A stretch of DNA of 64,000 bases from Cyclina sinensis (Eukaryota > Mollusca > Bivalvia > Venerida > Veneridae), in the NCBI GenBank assembly GCA_012932295.1, contig JAAONU010000006.1, positions 20,352,904 through 20,416,903 on the forward strand, read 5' to 3'. Numbering within the stretch: position 1 is the first letter of the stretch; every line of letters begins with the position of its first letter. Position numbers and translations under genes: made by a program. Under the pieces are notes generated by a model. That model was given only the letters and a program-made list of their open reading frames with translations, was not told the DNA's origin and ran no database searches. This document shows positions 1 through 12,700 of the stretch, in pieces.

Positions 1-660
1 CTTGGCACTTTGACTTCAGTGAAGTCTGGCTGAAATCAGCCCAAATGTATAGAAGAAACAGTGCTGACATTGAAAAAGAAATCATGTTCATAAAGGGCAA
101 CAACTCCATTTAAAATCAATGAACTGAAAATGTCAAAGACATTCACAAACTTTGTACTGATCACTTCAGGGAAGTTTGGCTGAAATTTCCTATGGTATAG
201 GAAAAAGGACAATAATTCTGATGAAAATAGATAAACTGGAAAATGCCAAAGATACACACAACCAAGTTTGACACAGAACATATGTGTTAGATATGCTGAA
301 ATCAACCTAGTGGTGACAGAATAGCTGTCCAGACAAAACCATTTTAAAACTGAATGCAAAAAGAGCAATAACTCTACTGAAAACCTATGAACCAGAAAAT
401 GCAGAAAATTACACAACTGGGCTTGGCACTGAACATATGTATGAAGTTTGGCTGATTTCTATCAGGTGGGGACAGAGAATTTGTCCAGCCAAAGCCACTG
501 AGAAACTGACTACATATAGGGCAATAACTCTGCTGAAAATCAATGACATGGAAAACATGTGTGAAGTCTGGCTGAAATCTACCTCATGGTGTCAGAGTTG
601 TCCAGAATTTTTTTTGGATAGACAGATGGCAGACATGGAGAACATAAATAAAAGTTAAGG
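1..660. repeat. Degenerate tandem repeat, about 120-150 bp units
   Basis: The phrase GAAGTTTGGCTGAAAT, or a close variant, recurs near 21, 171, 442 and 563, with a weaker copy near 290. Each is followed at similar distances by AAAGGGCAATAACTC-like and AATGAACTGGAAAATG-like text. No coding exon is visible; the short open frames here follow the repeat period. The block lies downstream of the MVB12 exons. Confidence 0.6.
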
Positions 661-1049
661 TAAGTGTGAGAGAACAAAATTACACAATTAAAATGTACTA
701 TGACAATATTCTTGAGCCCTTAAAGTTTCAATCTGAAGGCAAAGAGATCTCATACAGAAAAAAAATCCCAAAAATATTATCTGGTTGCTTGCCAATTCAA
801 AGAACTGCATATAATTTGTAGTCAGAAATGAAGCTTTCTTGGAAACATTTACTGTATTAGTGATCAAAGAGTTTTGGGTATGGCATTGCTTAGAATTTCA
901 AACAGGCTGAGTTAGGAAAATAAATAAGTAAATTTTAATTCTAATTTAGATTTACAAAGACTGGAATAACATGGTTTACTGCAGCTTAAAAACAAACTAA
1001 CAAGACATTCAAAAAAGAATAAAACAAAAGTTATAAAGTTTAATCATAC

Positions 1050-4000
1050 CTGATTTTCAATATCCATGATAGTTTTATATCTAATTTCTGGTATATGTAC
1101 CTGGAAATAAAAGGACCAATGAAATTGCACTAAGTTATATCTATTTTTTAGCACTAACAACTGCTAATTAAGGATGGCATCAAAATACAGTGTTTCAATT
1201 AGTCTTAAAACTAACATAACATTTCTATGAGTCAAATTTAAAAGCCTGTAAGTTTTAAGACATAAATATTCAGATTCATGTTTTTGACAGTTTATGTTTA
1301 CACAATACTAGTAGTCTTAAACCATCACTGAAAGCCTATATAGCTTTATGTTATACTTACATTCCTCAGATTTTCCAGATCTGTGAGCTTTGGGCTTAAC
1401 TGCCAAGGTACTCCAGTCAAGGCTGTAATATTAAAATTTGTTACAACTGGATTAAAACAATTATATACACCTGCACAGGTGGTTTACTTATATCAGTCAA
1501 AGTAATAAAACCTCAGTAGTTAATTCAAAAGTCCTTTGAATATACTTTTGACCGCTGTAAAAAATCCTGTCTTGATACCAAGATGTCTTGCATGCATGAC
1601 AGCCACAGAATGCTGATATATTCTATCTTAGCTACTGGAAAAGACTAGGCATTTCAGCAAGACAATCTTAACTCATTGGCATATTCTTCTGGTCACAAAT
1701 AGTGTAAATGTTATTTTAAACTAAAAATCGGTCTGAATCGCATTTGTCTGCCGTTAGTTAGTTCTTATGTATCACCACTCAGACAATAGACGTGAAAATT
1801 ACTTTATTTTACAGGAGACATTAATCAATCTCTGTTCAGATTGGCCATCATTGGGTAAAGGAAGCCTTACGTGTGATAGCTGTCGCAGATAGACTACTCA
1901 TTGTTCGTTCTGGTGGCCCTATACGAGTTGGCTGGTACCCAGCTGAATGAGTCCCAGGCAGGTACCCTGGCACTGACCCCTGGGTGAAAGCATTCTCTTT
2001 ACTAGGATGTAATGCATATGGGAGATTGTTTCCCATCTCAGACCTAGAACAATCAAGATTTATTTTGATCACAAGAACACTTGATGGTTCCTTTAACAAC
2101 TAAAACTTGAAATGCTAGCAATACAGTGAGTTTAAGTGGCCATATTTTCAATTTTATCAGAAAAATGTGGCATTTTAAAACAATTTTACCAGAAATTGTG
2201 GAAAAAAGGTGTCATTTTTAAATAATTTCAAAGATTTAGTAGCTATCATGTACCTGGGTACTAATGATACTAAGACAGAATTCAGCAGAATGTGCTAGAT
2301 AAATATGGCATAAACAAAACCCGCTTATTTATTATAGTAAAAATTATAGACCTGTGTTGGAGAAAAAGGGTTTGTGCAGATTTCAAACTTCTACACGCAC
2401 AAATAAAATTAAAAAAAAAAAAAAGAAAATAAACAACTTACATATTGATAGAAGGGTCTGAGTTATTTTGTCCAATAGAGGACTGTGTTTTTATGTTCGC
2501 CATCTTGTAACACAGCATTAGGTTATTTAATTCCCTGAAATAGTCAACACAAAGCAAATAAATGGCTATGTTAGCTTACTGCAGATAGATACTTACTTGC
2601 TTATTAAGAACAGATCAATTTAGTTGCCCTTTCAGCAAGACATGTATACAAATGAGCAAGTCTATGACCACTATCTTGGTCTATAAATATCTGACCAAAC
2701 CATGTACATGTATTATAATAGTAGATTGTTTTTCCAATAAAACGTTCAATTAAGCAATTTTTTGAAGAAGAACCTATAATAAAAACAACAAAACACTATT
2801 ACCAAGAAAAAACAATCAGACAATATCATCAAAATACAATTAGAAACAAACGTTTCAAGCGAAAATCAGGACTATTGTATATTTTGCATACTGCCACCTA
2901 CCCAACAAGAGTGTATCCATTTGGCGGTCTCCGAGAACCTTTAGGTAATATAATAAGCTCGGACAATGCACTGTTAGTCAAATTCATACTCATCCAACGT
3001 ATACAGATCACCTTCTTTTTTGTTGCTTTTTCACCTGAAATATCAACACCAAGTTTACTACAGTGTAGGTGCAACTATATTCAACATGCTGCCAAAGTAA
3101 GTTTTATTTCTGAAAATACTTTCTTGGACAATTTTTTAAAAGATGGTTAAAAAACTAAAACAACCCTCTATAGTAATACTGGTATCCCTGAACGAACTAT
3201 TTTTAAAATGGATAGAAAACTAGAAAAATATGACTTAACAAACTTCTACCCAAAAGTACGAGTGTATCTCAAAACATGATGGCCCTTTATCGCTCACCTG
3301 AGAACTATTGTGAATATTGTTCAATTTTTCCATGCTGTAACTTCCAAAAATAGAACATAGATCAGTATGTCAAGGTTAAAATATGTTTTCAAAAATTTTC
3401 TGTGTTTAAAATTTCTTCAACTCAAACAAATATGAAAAAGGTCCAGTAAAGGAATATTTCTGTGAAATATCTTTGAAACTTATCCAGTGGTTTCTTTGGA
3501 GATTATTTGCCTTGGAGGAAATTGATGAAAGGCCATCAAAGGAACATTTTAGTGAAATTATTTTGAAATCAGACCGGTGGTTTCGAAGAAGAAGATTTTC
3601 CAAGTTTTTCCTTATAGTTGCCATGGCAACCAGAGATCTGAATGGAACCATTTTATTTTAAGGAATTTGAAAAAGGACTAATTGAGGAACATTCCTGTTA
3701 AGTTTTAATTAAAGTTAGTCCAGTGGTTTAGGAGGAGATGTTGATTGAAGGAAAAATAATGATGACAGATGACAATCACTTATCCTAAAAGCTCACCACT
3801 GAGCACTTTGTGAAATTAGACATGGAGCCTTAGAATATTTTCAGAACATGACATTCAGTAATTAAACTATTGAAATGAATTTATTTGAAAAGCTAAAATG
3901 CTGGAAAAGCAAAATGTAAAGTCCAAATACATTTGTCTCAACTTACGTGTATCTGCTGTGTAATCCAGAACTGTGAATCCAGGAGGGACAGGGTCCCTAT

Positions 4001-5206
4001 CATTTATAATGGACACGTCAACAAGCACATCTTTACCCTATAAATATAAGTAACACGAGTTCTACGAGAGAAAGTAAGGTCATTATAATTATCTCAAACA
4101 TTCAATCTGAGACAAATTAACATTCTAACTTCGAAGTATAAAGAATTGAAAAGCTTTAAAAAAAAAAAAGTTTTGTATTTTATGAAACCATAGCTCAAAA
4201 TGACTTAGATAAAAAAACAACAACATCTTTATAATCACTTATGGATCATTCATAAAATTGATATTTTCTTTGATAATTGCTCATTTACTTACTGGCATCT
4301 CACTTTGACTTGTTAACACCTAATTAACACTAACTGCATGATTTTTCACAAAAAAAGTTTTTGCTTCTGTTAATGCTAACAAAGATAATTAATTACTGTT
4401 CTTTAGTTCACATCTTACCGGCACAGGAGCTGATCTCTGAACACACAAGTATCTAGTGACCTTTCTACCAAAGATGCTATCTATCCACAGATCTGCTTCC
4501 TCAGCACGATCATATGTTCTGTCAATCTGGGTGAAACAGAAAATAACTGTTACAGTCAAGTGCACACCTGTCTTTGTTAGTATATATTCAAATACTGACA
4601 ACAGCATCTAGGAATCAATGCTCTGACTCAAAGGTGTAGTGCATCCATTTCTTACACTGAAGCAGACTGAACTGACTTTTTTTCATTCTGTTACAACCAA
4701 AGTTTATACACATAATATGACACTTGTTTTTACAGCTAGATTTGTTAGATATTACACTGTAATACATTGCTTTAAACATACTTTCAACCCGTCTGTGGTA
4801 TGAACACATCATTCTATACAAACCAAAATAGCTTTTCTAAATTTTGTGCCATATCATACCAGTAAATTACACACTTTTGTTGCATTTAGCTGATGACAAT
4901 GTCAAGAAGCCAAGTGCAAGTCTTACTATTGGCCATGACTAGATTAGATTTAGTATATAGATGTTGTTGGCTTTTGGTTGTTCTTGCACAGTATATCTAA
5001 ACTATAAAAGATGAGAAAAGCTAAGAAATTTGTAACAATGAAAAACTTAAACAAAATTACTTTTAGCAACAGTTTTTTAAAAAATATCACCTTTCTGCTC
5101 ATTAGAGACACATATTACTTACAGTAGTATATCCAGCCGGACATTTTGTGATGTCTGCTACAATAACAACTCCTGTGATAGGCCAGTCTTCATTATCAGC
5201 CATCAT
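1050..5206 (-). CDS. MVB12: MVB12 (ESCRT-I subunit), 8 coding exons, 3' end not found
   Basis: Multivesicular body subunit 12 is the ESCRT-I component that helps sort ubiquitinated cargo at endosomes. Coding exons in transcript order are 5206-5123, 4526-4419, 4037-3947, 3034-2902, 2534-2442, 2043-1871, 1422-1361 and 1100-1050. All introns are GT-AG and phases agree at each junction, giving 265 codons so far. Residues about 9-165 form the MABP domain: PITGVVIVAD near the start, then EEADLW, GRKVTRYLC, PPGFTVLDYT, REKATKKK, RRPPNGYTLVGELNN and CYKM. A low-complexity linker follows, then the UMA motif PLTGVPWQL (exon 7). Two adjacent Met codons open the frame; an acceptor just upstream implies a 5' noncoding exon. 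Exon 8 ends in-frame at CAG followed by GTATGA, so at least one more exon is expected; I did not find it in bases 1-1049. Vertebrate MVB12A/B are about 270-320 aa. The family call is from recognised motifs, not an alignment. Confidence 0.87.
3285..3830. repeat. GCTCACCTG-type dispersed repeat in MVB12 intron
   Basis: This intronic block starts with CGCTCACCTGAGAA and closes near AAAGCTCACCACTGAGCAC. Between them are loosely repeated phrases such as 'ccagtggttt' and 'gaggaacattt'. The GCTCACCTG motif also bounds the long array at 28493-30515, so this is probably a degraded relative. No exon is seen inside it. Confidence 0.45.
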
Positions 5207-5954
5207 CAGTGGTAGCTACCTGAAACAACAGAATATTACAAATGGCTATGAGTGTGACACAAGCAAAACTGTATAGATGTATTCACACATAAGTACATGT
5301 AAATAGTATAATAATGATCTAAGCTGTATTATTTCTATTTACCAATAATCCACTTTTATGAATCCTGAATCAAAATATGAAATGTTAGAATAGTGGAGGA
5401 ATACCAAAACCTAACATATATATATATCATCATATTTTAGGTGTTGGTAGTATCAGGGTGATGAAGTGTACCATTTTTCAGGTGTTACAATGTAAAATCG
5501 TATTATTTGAGATGAAACATACCACATACATACCATATACTATATTTATAGTGGATCTTGTATAATGGGAATGTTTTCATCACACTTTAACATAAAAAAG
5601 TTGGTAATAGTCTGCCATGGTAACAGACTGGCAATACCAGTAATTATCATTGTGAACTTTGCTCCAGGAACATTTATTGTTTTTACATAAATTTTCTAAG
5701 TTTGTTCATATTCACTTGATAAAATGTAAAAATTCTTTATTTCTTAAACTTTTACTTGTACTACATCTGTATATTTGTTTTTGATATTAGTAGAAATAAA
5801 TTTCTCATCACAACACTTTTAACAATCATTCTTAATGATAATTACTGTACTGTATCTTAAAATGATTTTTGATATAATAATGCCTGTAGTTTTTAATAAT
5901 CATTATTGTTTAGTGTGCATGTTATACACCAACACTGAAATATACTACATCTTT

Positions 5955-6095
5955 ATATTGGCAGGTATACTTGTTCTTGGTCTCACATACAAGCACCCAT
6001 TTTCATTTGGACATTTATATTGTGCCCTGAAGAATATTGCCAAAGTATATATCAATATCCCAAAGCGGTAAGAATACCTGGACTAGTAAAAATGC
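5955..6095 (+). repeat. Copy 1 of a duplicated exon-like segment
   Basis: The text ACCCATTTTCATTTGGACAT and about 100 flanking bases recur at 11700-11757 plus 12700-12745. Here the segment is preceded by a possible acceptor (TTGGCAG) and contains an open frame with HPFSFGHLYCALK. A possible donor (CGGTAAG) follows. I do not recognise the peptide. It may be a decayed exon or part of a dispersed repeat. Confidence 0.4.
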
Positions 6096-6099
6096 ACGC

Positions 6100-7330
6100 T
6101 TTGTGCTTGTATGATTGCACAATCACTTCTTCTAATATTTGGGTTTTGCACTATTTTTATCACATTGTCAATGTGTAGCTTGTGTAGCTTGGGCAGCTTG
6201 GCAATCGTTCACTTTTACTGCTCCCCACCCATGCAAAGCCATTACATGTATATTCCTCGAGAACAGCTTCCCATTATAATGATGATGTACAATGCACATT
6301 CTAATTCTACAATCTTATTTTATTTCCTTCTTTACAAAATGCAGTGTAATCCTTGGTCCACCAGATCAAGAGGATTTTATCAGCTTCTCTTCAATGAAGC
6401 AGAGACATAGATGTAATATACGTCTCTGATTTTACTACAAAAACATTTAAACACCAATGGAAAGCACGGACCTATTAAGGTCGTACTTGTATGGCTCTAA
6501 TTTAATTGCCCGAAATATTTTTATCCGTATACATCTCAATTTGCAATTTACAGATTTGCCCCTACAAGCTAATTCAAAGGTAAGAAAGATAAAAACATAT
6601 TTTGGGAAAAAGTGTAACATACGTCCTTCGAACTGATCACGATCTTACATGGAGGAAACGAAAGTCTTCTTTTTTCCCTGTCGATTTCAAAATACTGACA
6701 TAAGTTACTTCCCTTCAGGGTGGAGTTCTTACATATGCGCAATTGTCTTTCCATCCATCCATCCACCCATCCATCTTGACATCAACTTCCAAGAAATCTT
6801 TTCTCTTTCATTAACATTTTTCTTTTAAGTCAAATGATCATGACTAACTGACTGACTGGTTGACTGACTGAGATTTACTGAGACTGACAAATTGTGTTTT
6901 ACTCCCAGGCTTTTTTTTTAAATTTCAGTCTTACCAATAACGAGTTTCAATATTCCATTTCGAAAACATTAATTATTTTGCCCTATTTTTTTTTTAATTC
7001 CTTAAAATTTGCAAGAATTTAACATTTCGAACTCTATAATTACGGCTACCATGTACTTGAATAAATAGTGTGTTTAAGTGTAAAATTAAAATATGTTCAA
7101 TTAATTGTACAATGGAAAGAAAGTTTAGTCAGTCTTCTCACAATAAAGGAATTTAAGTGCGTATTTCATATCATATATACTTTTTTTAATTGTCTCTATG
7201 TAATAACGAAGGCTAAATGAATATCAATTTGGTGTAAAAGGTATTTTTTTCAACATGGTCCATATCATCCCGGAACACGAAACGTATCGTCCCGGAGTGT
7301 GGTCTGTATTGTCCGTAATTCGTTATGCTG
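6100..7330. other. Intergenic, no gene seen
   Basis: AT-rich sequence between MVB12 and the first mobile-element cluster. Short open frames lack codon structure, splice consensus or recognisable motifs. Small simple repeats (CCATCCATCCACC near 6750, GACTGACTG near 6850) are the only structure noticed. A promoter for MVB12 could lie here, but nothing decisive is visible. Confidence 0.5.
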
Positions 7331-7333
7331 AAG

Positions 7334-7530
7334 AACTTAAAGCGACTGACTCACAGAATTCAGCATGTGTTGTTTTCATCTTTCAAAATCAATGAGAAGT
7401 TACAATACTATAAAAAAATTATGCTTCTATACTTGATGGATTCGAACCCATGTCAGTAAAATTTGGAGTAGCGACCCAGACCACTAAGTCACTACAGAAT
7501 TTCCTTAATATGTCAAAATTAACGATATAA
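7334..7530. mobile_element. Left half of a TIR/tRNA-box element, split by a LINE
   Basis: Begins TTAAAGCGACTGACTCA, the same end as the complete element at 14012-14430, and keeps the tRNA-like segment in reverse (GATTCGAACCC near 7441, CCACTAAGTCACT near 7481). Homology stops near 7530, where an (AAC)n run and LINE-related sequence begin, and resumes near 9565. This half and the 9565-9715 half therefore look like one element interrupted by about 2 kb. Confidence 0.6.
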
Positions 7531-8137
7531 CAACAACAACAACAACAACAGAATTTTATCAGCAAATTCGGCATTACAAATGCCTTTGGCTAATGAACAG
7601 TGGAAAATAACAATATACACTGTATTACAGTGCGCATGAACATGAACAAATAACATATACAAAAAGAAAGAAAGTAAAGGAGTTAAGCAGTCCATCTCGA
7701 AAATAGAAAATGTTTTAGCTTTATTGGTTGTTATTAGAACTGCTTTTAAAGGCTTGTTTAAAGAATTTACATATTCCAATAATAGTTCTTTTATTAGATG
7801 AAGTCATTAATTTTTCAAATTTCCTTAAATTTTGCCATGATATTTTTGTAGATATTTTATACGGCATTCTTGATATTTTTCACATACGAATATAATTCGT
7901 ATAAGAAGGAAATGATATTCAGATTCCACACAATTTTTTAACAATTTCGACATATTCTTCTTTCTCTGGAATTCCTATATATCTTCCAGTTTCAATTTCA
8001 AGAGAGTGTGAGGAAAGCCTAAAACAAGCTAATAGCTTTCGAAGATAATCATTTTCAACAACATCTAAATATCTTTCATATGAAAAGAAAGAGTTCAGTT
8101 AAAATTCTTAAAATATATATTTAATCTTTAAAAGAAA

Positions 8138-8874
8138 TCAACCCCGTCTTATATGATCTATGGTGAGCTCAACATATTCCCTTTATCTATTGACATTAAA
8201 TGCAGAGTTATAGCGTACTGGTCACGGCTAATAGATAATACTGTTAATGATAAACGAACAAAACTTGCTTCTAAATTATATATTATTTTACATAAAATGC
8301 ATACTCAGAGGCTAATAAAATCGCATTGGATTGATTTTATCAAAGATTTATTGTGCAGCACAGGCTTTTCGGGAATATGGAATAGTCAACATTTTTTAAA
8401 CAGTAAATGGTTGATTTTGTTTCAAGTAAACAAAAAATCAAAGACATGTTTATACAAAAATGGTATTCTGACATCGCAAAAACGTCTGACAGTAATTTCT
8501 ACAAATACATGAAAGCAAATTTTACCCAAGAACCATATATAAAAAAGCTGCCACAATACTTGTCTAAACCCTTAATACAATTTGTAACAAGAAATCACAA
8601 AATGCCAATCGAAACAACCAGTTGGTATAATATCCCAGCTAATGAAAGATATTGTCCAAATTGCAGAGATCTTGGCGATGAATATCATTGTCTTTTTATA
8701 TGTCCAATATTTTTATCTGATCGTAGAAAATACCTTAAACCTGTTATGTATAATCGACCAAATATTTTGAAAGTTAGATATTTAATTTCATGTAGCAATT
8801 ACTCAGATTTAAAGAACCTTAGTTTGTTTTGTGATAGAATAATGACGTATTTCAGAAACACCAGATCAAATTGA
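8138..8874 (+). pseudogene. LINE reverse transcriptase C-terminal tail, frameshifted
   Basis: Two overlapping open frames make one domain. The first (to about 8400) reads MIYGELNIFPL followed by Lys/Trp-rich helices, a layout typical of the region after the polymerase domain in invertebrate LINEs. The second (8407-8874) continues in another frame and carries the terminal zinc-knuckle-like CPNC...EYHCLFICP, followed by a Tyr/Arg-rich tail and a TGA stop. The frameshift lies near the T-run at 8389-8398. No polymerase catalytic motif or endonuclease is left. Which LINE clade it belongs to is not settled. Confidence 0.7.
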
Positions 8875-8895
8875 TATATACGTACATGTATTATG

Positions 8896-9030
8896 CCGTT
8901 TGTATGTGTGTGCGTATATACGGATGTATGTATGTCTGTCTACCTGTCTGTCTGTTTGTCTGTCTGTCTGTATGTATGTATGTTTTTGTGAATGTGTATG
9001 TTTTTGTGTATGTGTGTATGTATATGGATA
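8896..9030 (+). repeat. (TGTC)n/(TATG)n microsatellite
   Basis: Imperfect tetranucleotide repeats (TGTATGTATGTCTGTC and similar) make open frames on both strands that read as Cys/Val/Tyr- or His/Thr-rich peptides. These are repeat artefacts. The run lies in the 3' part of the LINE copy. Confidence 0.8.
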
Positions 9031-9564
9031 TTGTTACATATTAACGTGTGCGTATAAATTCGTATACATGTATGTTTGTTATATTGTTCAAAATAATTGT
9101 TGCAAAATGTGTAATAATTTGTATATATGTTTGTATAGTGATAGTGTATAGTTAATTGTGACGACCTGTCTATATTAATTAATGAAAGATTCGGCACATT
9201 TATTTTCATTTACTGTAAAAGTTTGCTTTTCTATATATACTCGATAATTGGCCTAATTCATGTTGGCTATTATGTTATATCGTATGTTTCGGTTTGTTAC
9301 TTTTGATAAATCAAAATACTACTTCTCATAATATTCAATATGCTACCGGTATAAAACCTTAAAGTAATATTTCCTTTAGCCGTTTTCCATGTCACGTGTT
9401 TTGTCTGTATGTATATATATAGATGTTAATGTTGCCCACATATGTGGGACTTAACTTTATAGTTAAATAAACTTTGAATTCTCTTTTATTCTTACGTAAT
9501 AATCTAATTTTGACATGCTTGTTATTGAAGTGAATAAATTACCTACCCTGTGACTAACGGGGTA

Positions 9565-9715
9565 TTTCTTTATCGATAAAAGTGTGAAAAACTTCATATC
9601 ATAATGTGTGTCTGTATCAAAAAAATGAGACAGTAAGTTAAATTAGTTTAGAGATGTTCTTCACAACTAAATGTTTACATGTTTATAAACATTGTCTTTT
9701 TATGTATCCTCGTAA
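9565..9715. mobile_element. Right half of the split TIR/tRNA-box element
   Basis: Collinear with 14263-14405 of the complete element: 'cgataaaagtgtgaaaaactt', then a C/T-rich stretch, 'agtttagagatgttcttcacaa' and 'tataaacattgtctttttat'. The terminal inverted repeat expected at its right end has been lost. Sequence from 9716 to about 10385 shows nothing recognisable. Confidence 0.55.
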
Positions 9716-10439
9716 ATAGGTGTCATTTTAAAATATTTTCAGACATTTCAATAGCCACTAGTTATGCTTTTTTACCTTTTTTAAAAAGTTCTTCAGCGTT
9801 AATTTGTACACTGTCTATGCCAATACAATACAGCTGGGAAGCATATATTTTAACAGTATTGAATATATCAACATATAAACATAATTTCAAACATTATTTT
9901 AAATACGTCAGTTATAATAAACAGAGTTCATCAAAAGTTATGCAGTTATTGCAAAATGCCGTAATGGTTATTTTGCATGCTTAGTATATCGGTCCTCAAA
10001 TTAACGGAAAAGACGATTTCTATATTAAAATTTTGTTGTATACTTCGCATATGTAAATATTTGTAAGACGCTTTCTGTAAAAGATCAGAATTGAGAAAGC
10101 CTGAAAAATGTATAATTAATTCTGCAATAACTGCATGACAGAAACCGTGAAGAACAATATTATGTTAACATCTTACAGCTTGCTGATTGATCAATGTATT
10201 GACTGGCCATTTCTGCATAACTAACATTATTTATCTTGCGACAAGTTGGTAAAGAGAACTTAAAGTCCCTATGTTTCTACATAATAAAAATGTATGAAAA
10301 ATATGCAAGCGCCTGAAAATATACATAAAAACAAAAATGCTTTTAAAACCAGGATGTTCATAGTCTTAACACCAAAAAACTCCACTTCGTCACATCGAAT
10401 TTAAATGTGCTCCACGCTGTAAAAGTATATATAACAAAA

Positions 10440-10585
10440 GGCAAGCGATAATCGATAATTTATCGATGACACCTATGGCAGGTGGTGTATTCCCGGTATT
10501 ACTATTATGTTTAATACGATCCCGGATCCCGGCTTTTCTAAAGACGATCCCGGGATTTTCCCCTCGCCAATTATATAAGTGGTTT
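10440..10585 (-). mobile_element. Fragment of the 11758-12700 DNA element, inverted
   Basis: Reverse-complemented, this stretch matches 11775-11875: GGGGAAAATC, then CGTCTTTAGAAAAGCCGGGA, then AAACATAATAGTAATAC. It retains only the end-proximal part of that element. The open frames crossing it on both strands show no domain. Confidence 0.5.
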
Positions 10586-10689
10586 AAAAGTTCACATGTC
10601 ATTTGTGATGCTGTCCTTTTAGTTTTGCATGCAGTTTTAAATTGCTTTGATTTAACTATGTATGTGATATTTATAGTAGAATTTTTTTT

Positions 10690-10885
10690 TAAACATAGAC
10701 CATTTATGATATGATTTTATTGTGTCGTAGTTGTATTTATGTGCAATATATCATAATTACGTATTTTTATTGTTTAGGTAATTTGATGTTTAAGTCGCTT
10801 TTAAAAGCTCATAAGAGCTTATGTTTTTTACTTTGTTATGTACCACCGACTTTGTAAATAAAGCTGACTTGATCTGATCTGACTT
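10690..10885 (+). repeat. Probable LINE/SINE 3' tail with (GATCT)n end
   Basis: The sequence runs through AT-rich text to 'ccgactttgtaaataaagct', followed by a short GACTTGATCTGATCTGACTTG tail. A stretch like this ending in AATAAA and a pentamer run is typical of retroposon 3' ends. No coding sequence is attached. Confidence 0.35.
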
Positions 10886-11025
10886 GAAAGTCTTGGGAGT
10901 AATTAAATTATCTGAACCCCTACATTGCAGGGGAAGCAAGCAAGAAAACGGGAGGACCGGATGACAACGACATGTAAGATATTTAGTGTAAGCCTATAGC
11001 GGGAAGAACAAAACAGAAAAGACTT

Positions 11026-11431
11026 CAACTTCAACTTCAACTTAATACTGCCAAAAGTCAATACTGACTATACTAGGCAGGCGCATGTCAGGAACATTTA
11101 AAATTATAAAAGTTAATAACAAAGAAAACAAGATTTAACTGAAGATCTTACTTAAACATTTATTTGAAGTACTTTAAAATCTATAAAACTTGTTTAGTCC
11201 ACTGATAAAAGCTGGCACAGTTGGGGTAGCCTTAATCTCGGTCGGTAATTCGTTCCAGAGTCGTATAGTCCTTGGGAAGAATGAGTTCATGTGATGTTGT
11301 GTTTTTGATTGTGGAATGAGGAATTTGCTGTTTCTGTGTTTGTAAGGTGATTGTGATCGAGTAAAGATAGGAAAAAAGAAGTAATTGAGTGGTATCTGAC
11401 CTACTTCTACTTGATACTCCCAAGCAATCAA
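11026..11431 (-). pseudogene. LINE ORF2 C-terminal fragment with 3' tail
   Basis: Frame 11431-11174 encodes about 85 residues ending NSFFPRTIRLWNELP, then a short helix and a stop. 'FFPRTIRLWNxLP' near the C-terminus is the well-known tail of many invertebrate non-LTR retrotransposon polyproteins. Downstream in the same orientation is about 130 bp of untranslated sequence, ending at a (GTTGAA)3-type run (11026-11044 on the plus strand), which looks like the element's 3' end. Nothing of the polymerase core is left. Confidence 0.7.
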
Positions 11432-11757
11432 TACTGACTATAACTTACCTAAAGTAAGAATCTCATGATTCTCAGAACCATGAAGACTAAAGTTATAACG
11501 GAGTCCATTTAACATGTTTAAATGTTCGCTTTTTTTTTGTATCAGCAACAATCGAAGTTAAAGAAGAAGACACCGTTAGATCTGAAGGCGACGTATCATA
11601 TATAGTGAAAAAGAACCTAGATTAGCAGTTTTTACCCTTGAATGCCAGACTAATAAGACAATTTAAAGGTCCTGTGATAAGTTTAATTTACGAGCTGCTC
11701 AGGCACCCATTTTCATTTGGACATCTATTGTTTGCCTTAAAAAAGTATATATCAGTA

Positions 11758-12700
11758 TAGGAGAGATCGCTGTGACGTCACATGGCAAAACAGGTGGGGG
11801 AAAATCTCTGGATCGCCTTTAGAAAAGCGGGGATCCAGGATCATATGAAACATAGTAATACAGGGAATATATCAGTGGTATGACTTAATACCAAATATGA
11901 CTCATATCAGTGGATATGACATAAAACACCGGATATGACTCGGCATTTTCAAATGAATTATTTTTTTCTTATTATTTCTATCTCTGATTATAGACAATAT
12001 AGAAATAATTTTACATGCAAAAAATCTTGTAATTTGATCCAACAATTTTAAAGGTAAGGGTTATTCTCGGCTTTACACATCCGGGTACTTTTCAAAGGTA
12101 GTATATCCGTACTTGGGTGTAACTCGGATTTTATTGTTGAGCTATATGTAACTTCAACTCAAGATTAAAAATTACAAGAACTAGAACACATAACAAAAGA
12201 AACTGTCTTAATTTCCAAGACCTACAGCCTGATAAGTGAATTTTTGATTCTAATTAATTAAAGTTGTTAGGTTTCATAACAAACGACTTTAAAGTCACAT
12301 AGGCTCCAACAATAAAGTCCGAGTAACGACCGAGAACCAAATGCTTAAATTAATTAGTTACTGTTATCTGTTTGGTTAATGGCTAGAATGACGTCATGCT
12401 TAAGCCGAGAATATTCGTTACGCATGCTATAATAGTAATATCCGTGGCGGACGGTAAACTGCGGATATGACTCGGCATTTCAAATGCATTAATTTTGTCA
12501 TATAATTTCTATTTCTGGTTATTGACAATATAGAAATAATGTTACATGCAAAAAATTTGTAATTTGATCCAATAATTTTAAAGATAAGTGTAATATAAAC
12601 AAAGTTATGACCCATAGAAAAACATTACTGATACCATAAAAATACTTGTGTCCTATCAGATAAAAAGATTACGCAATGTTTGCAAACACGATCTCTCCTA
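11758..12700. mobile_element. Non-autonomous DNA transposon with 11-bp TIRs
   Basis: The ends are AGGAGAGATCG and CGATCTCTCCT, flanked on both sides by AT, consistent with a 2-bp target duplication (AT or TA; register ambiguous). Comparison with the uninterrupted copy at 5955-6095 supports insertion, because homology to that copy stops at 11757 and resumes at about 12701. Inside, about 125 bp is directly repeated (11930-12060 and 12462-12595, starting GGATATGACTCGGCATTT). There is no transposase frame. A Tc1/mariner-type mobiliser would fit a TA target, but that is inference. Confidence 0.6.

Larger units (their letters stand above)
7531..9485 (+). mobile_element. 5'-truncated non-LTR retrotransposon (LINE) copy
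   Basis: The block holds a decayed C-terminal reverse-transcriptase tail (8138-8874), a (TGTC/TATG)n-rich 3' region (about 8896-9030), and a probable 3' end at TTAAATAAACTTTGAATTC (about 9463-9481). It splits the TIR/tRNA-box element described separately, so it is the later arrival. Its exact 5' junction is uncertain; the (AAC)6 run at 7530-7550 is the best candidate. No target duplication could be fixed. Confidence 0.55.

Noticed and set aside
960..995. Terminal exon for MVB12 near 960-995
   Set aside because: Possible acceptors there lead to a stop within two codons and lack the expected UMA-tail residues; support is too weak to add it.
8900..9209. Open frames on both strands, Cys/Tyr- and His/Thr-rich
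   Set aside because: They are translations of a (TGTC)n/(TATG)n microsatellite.
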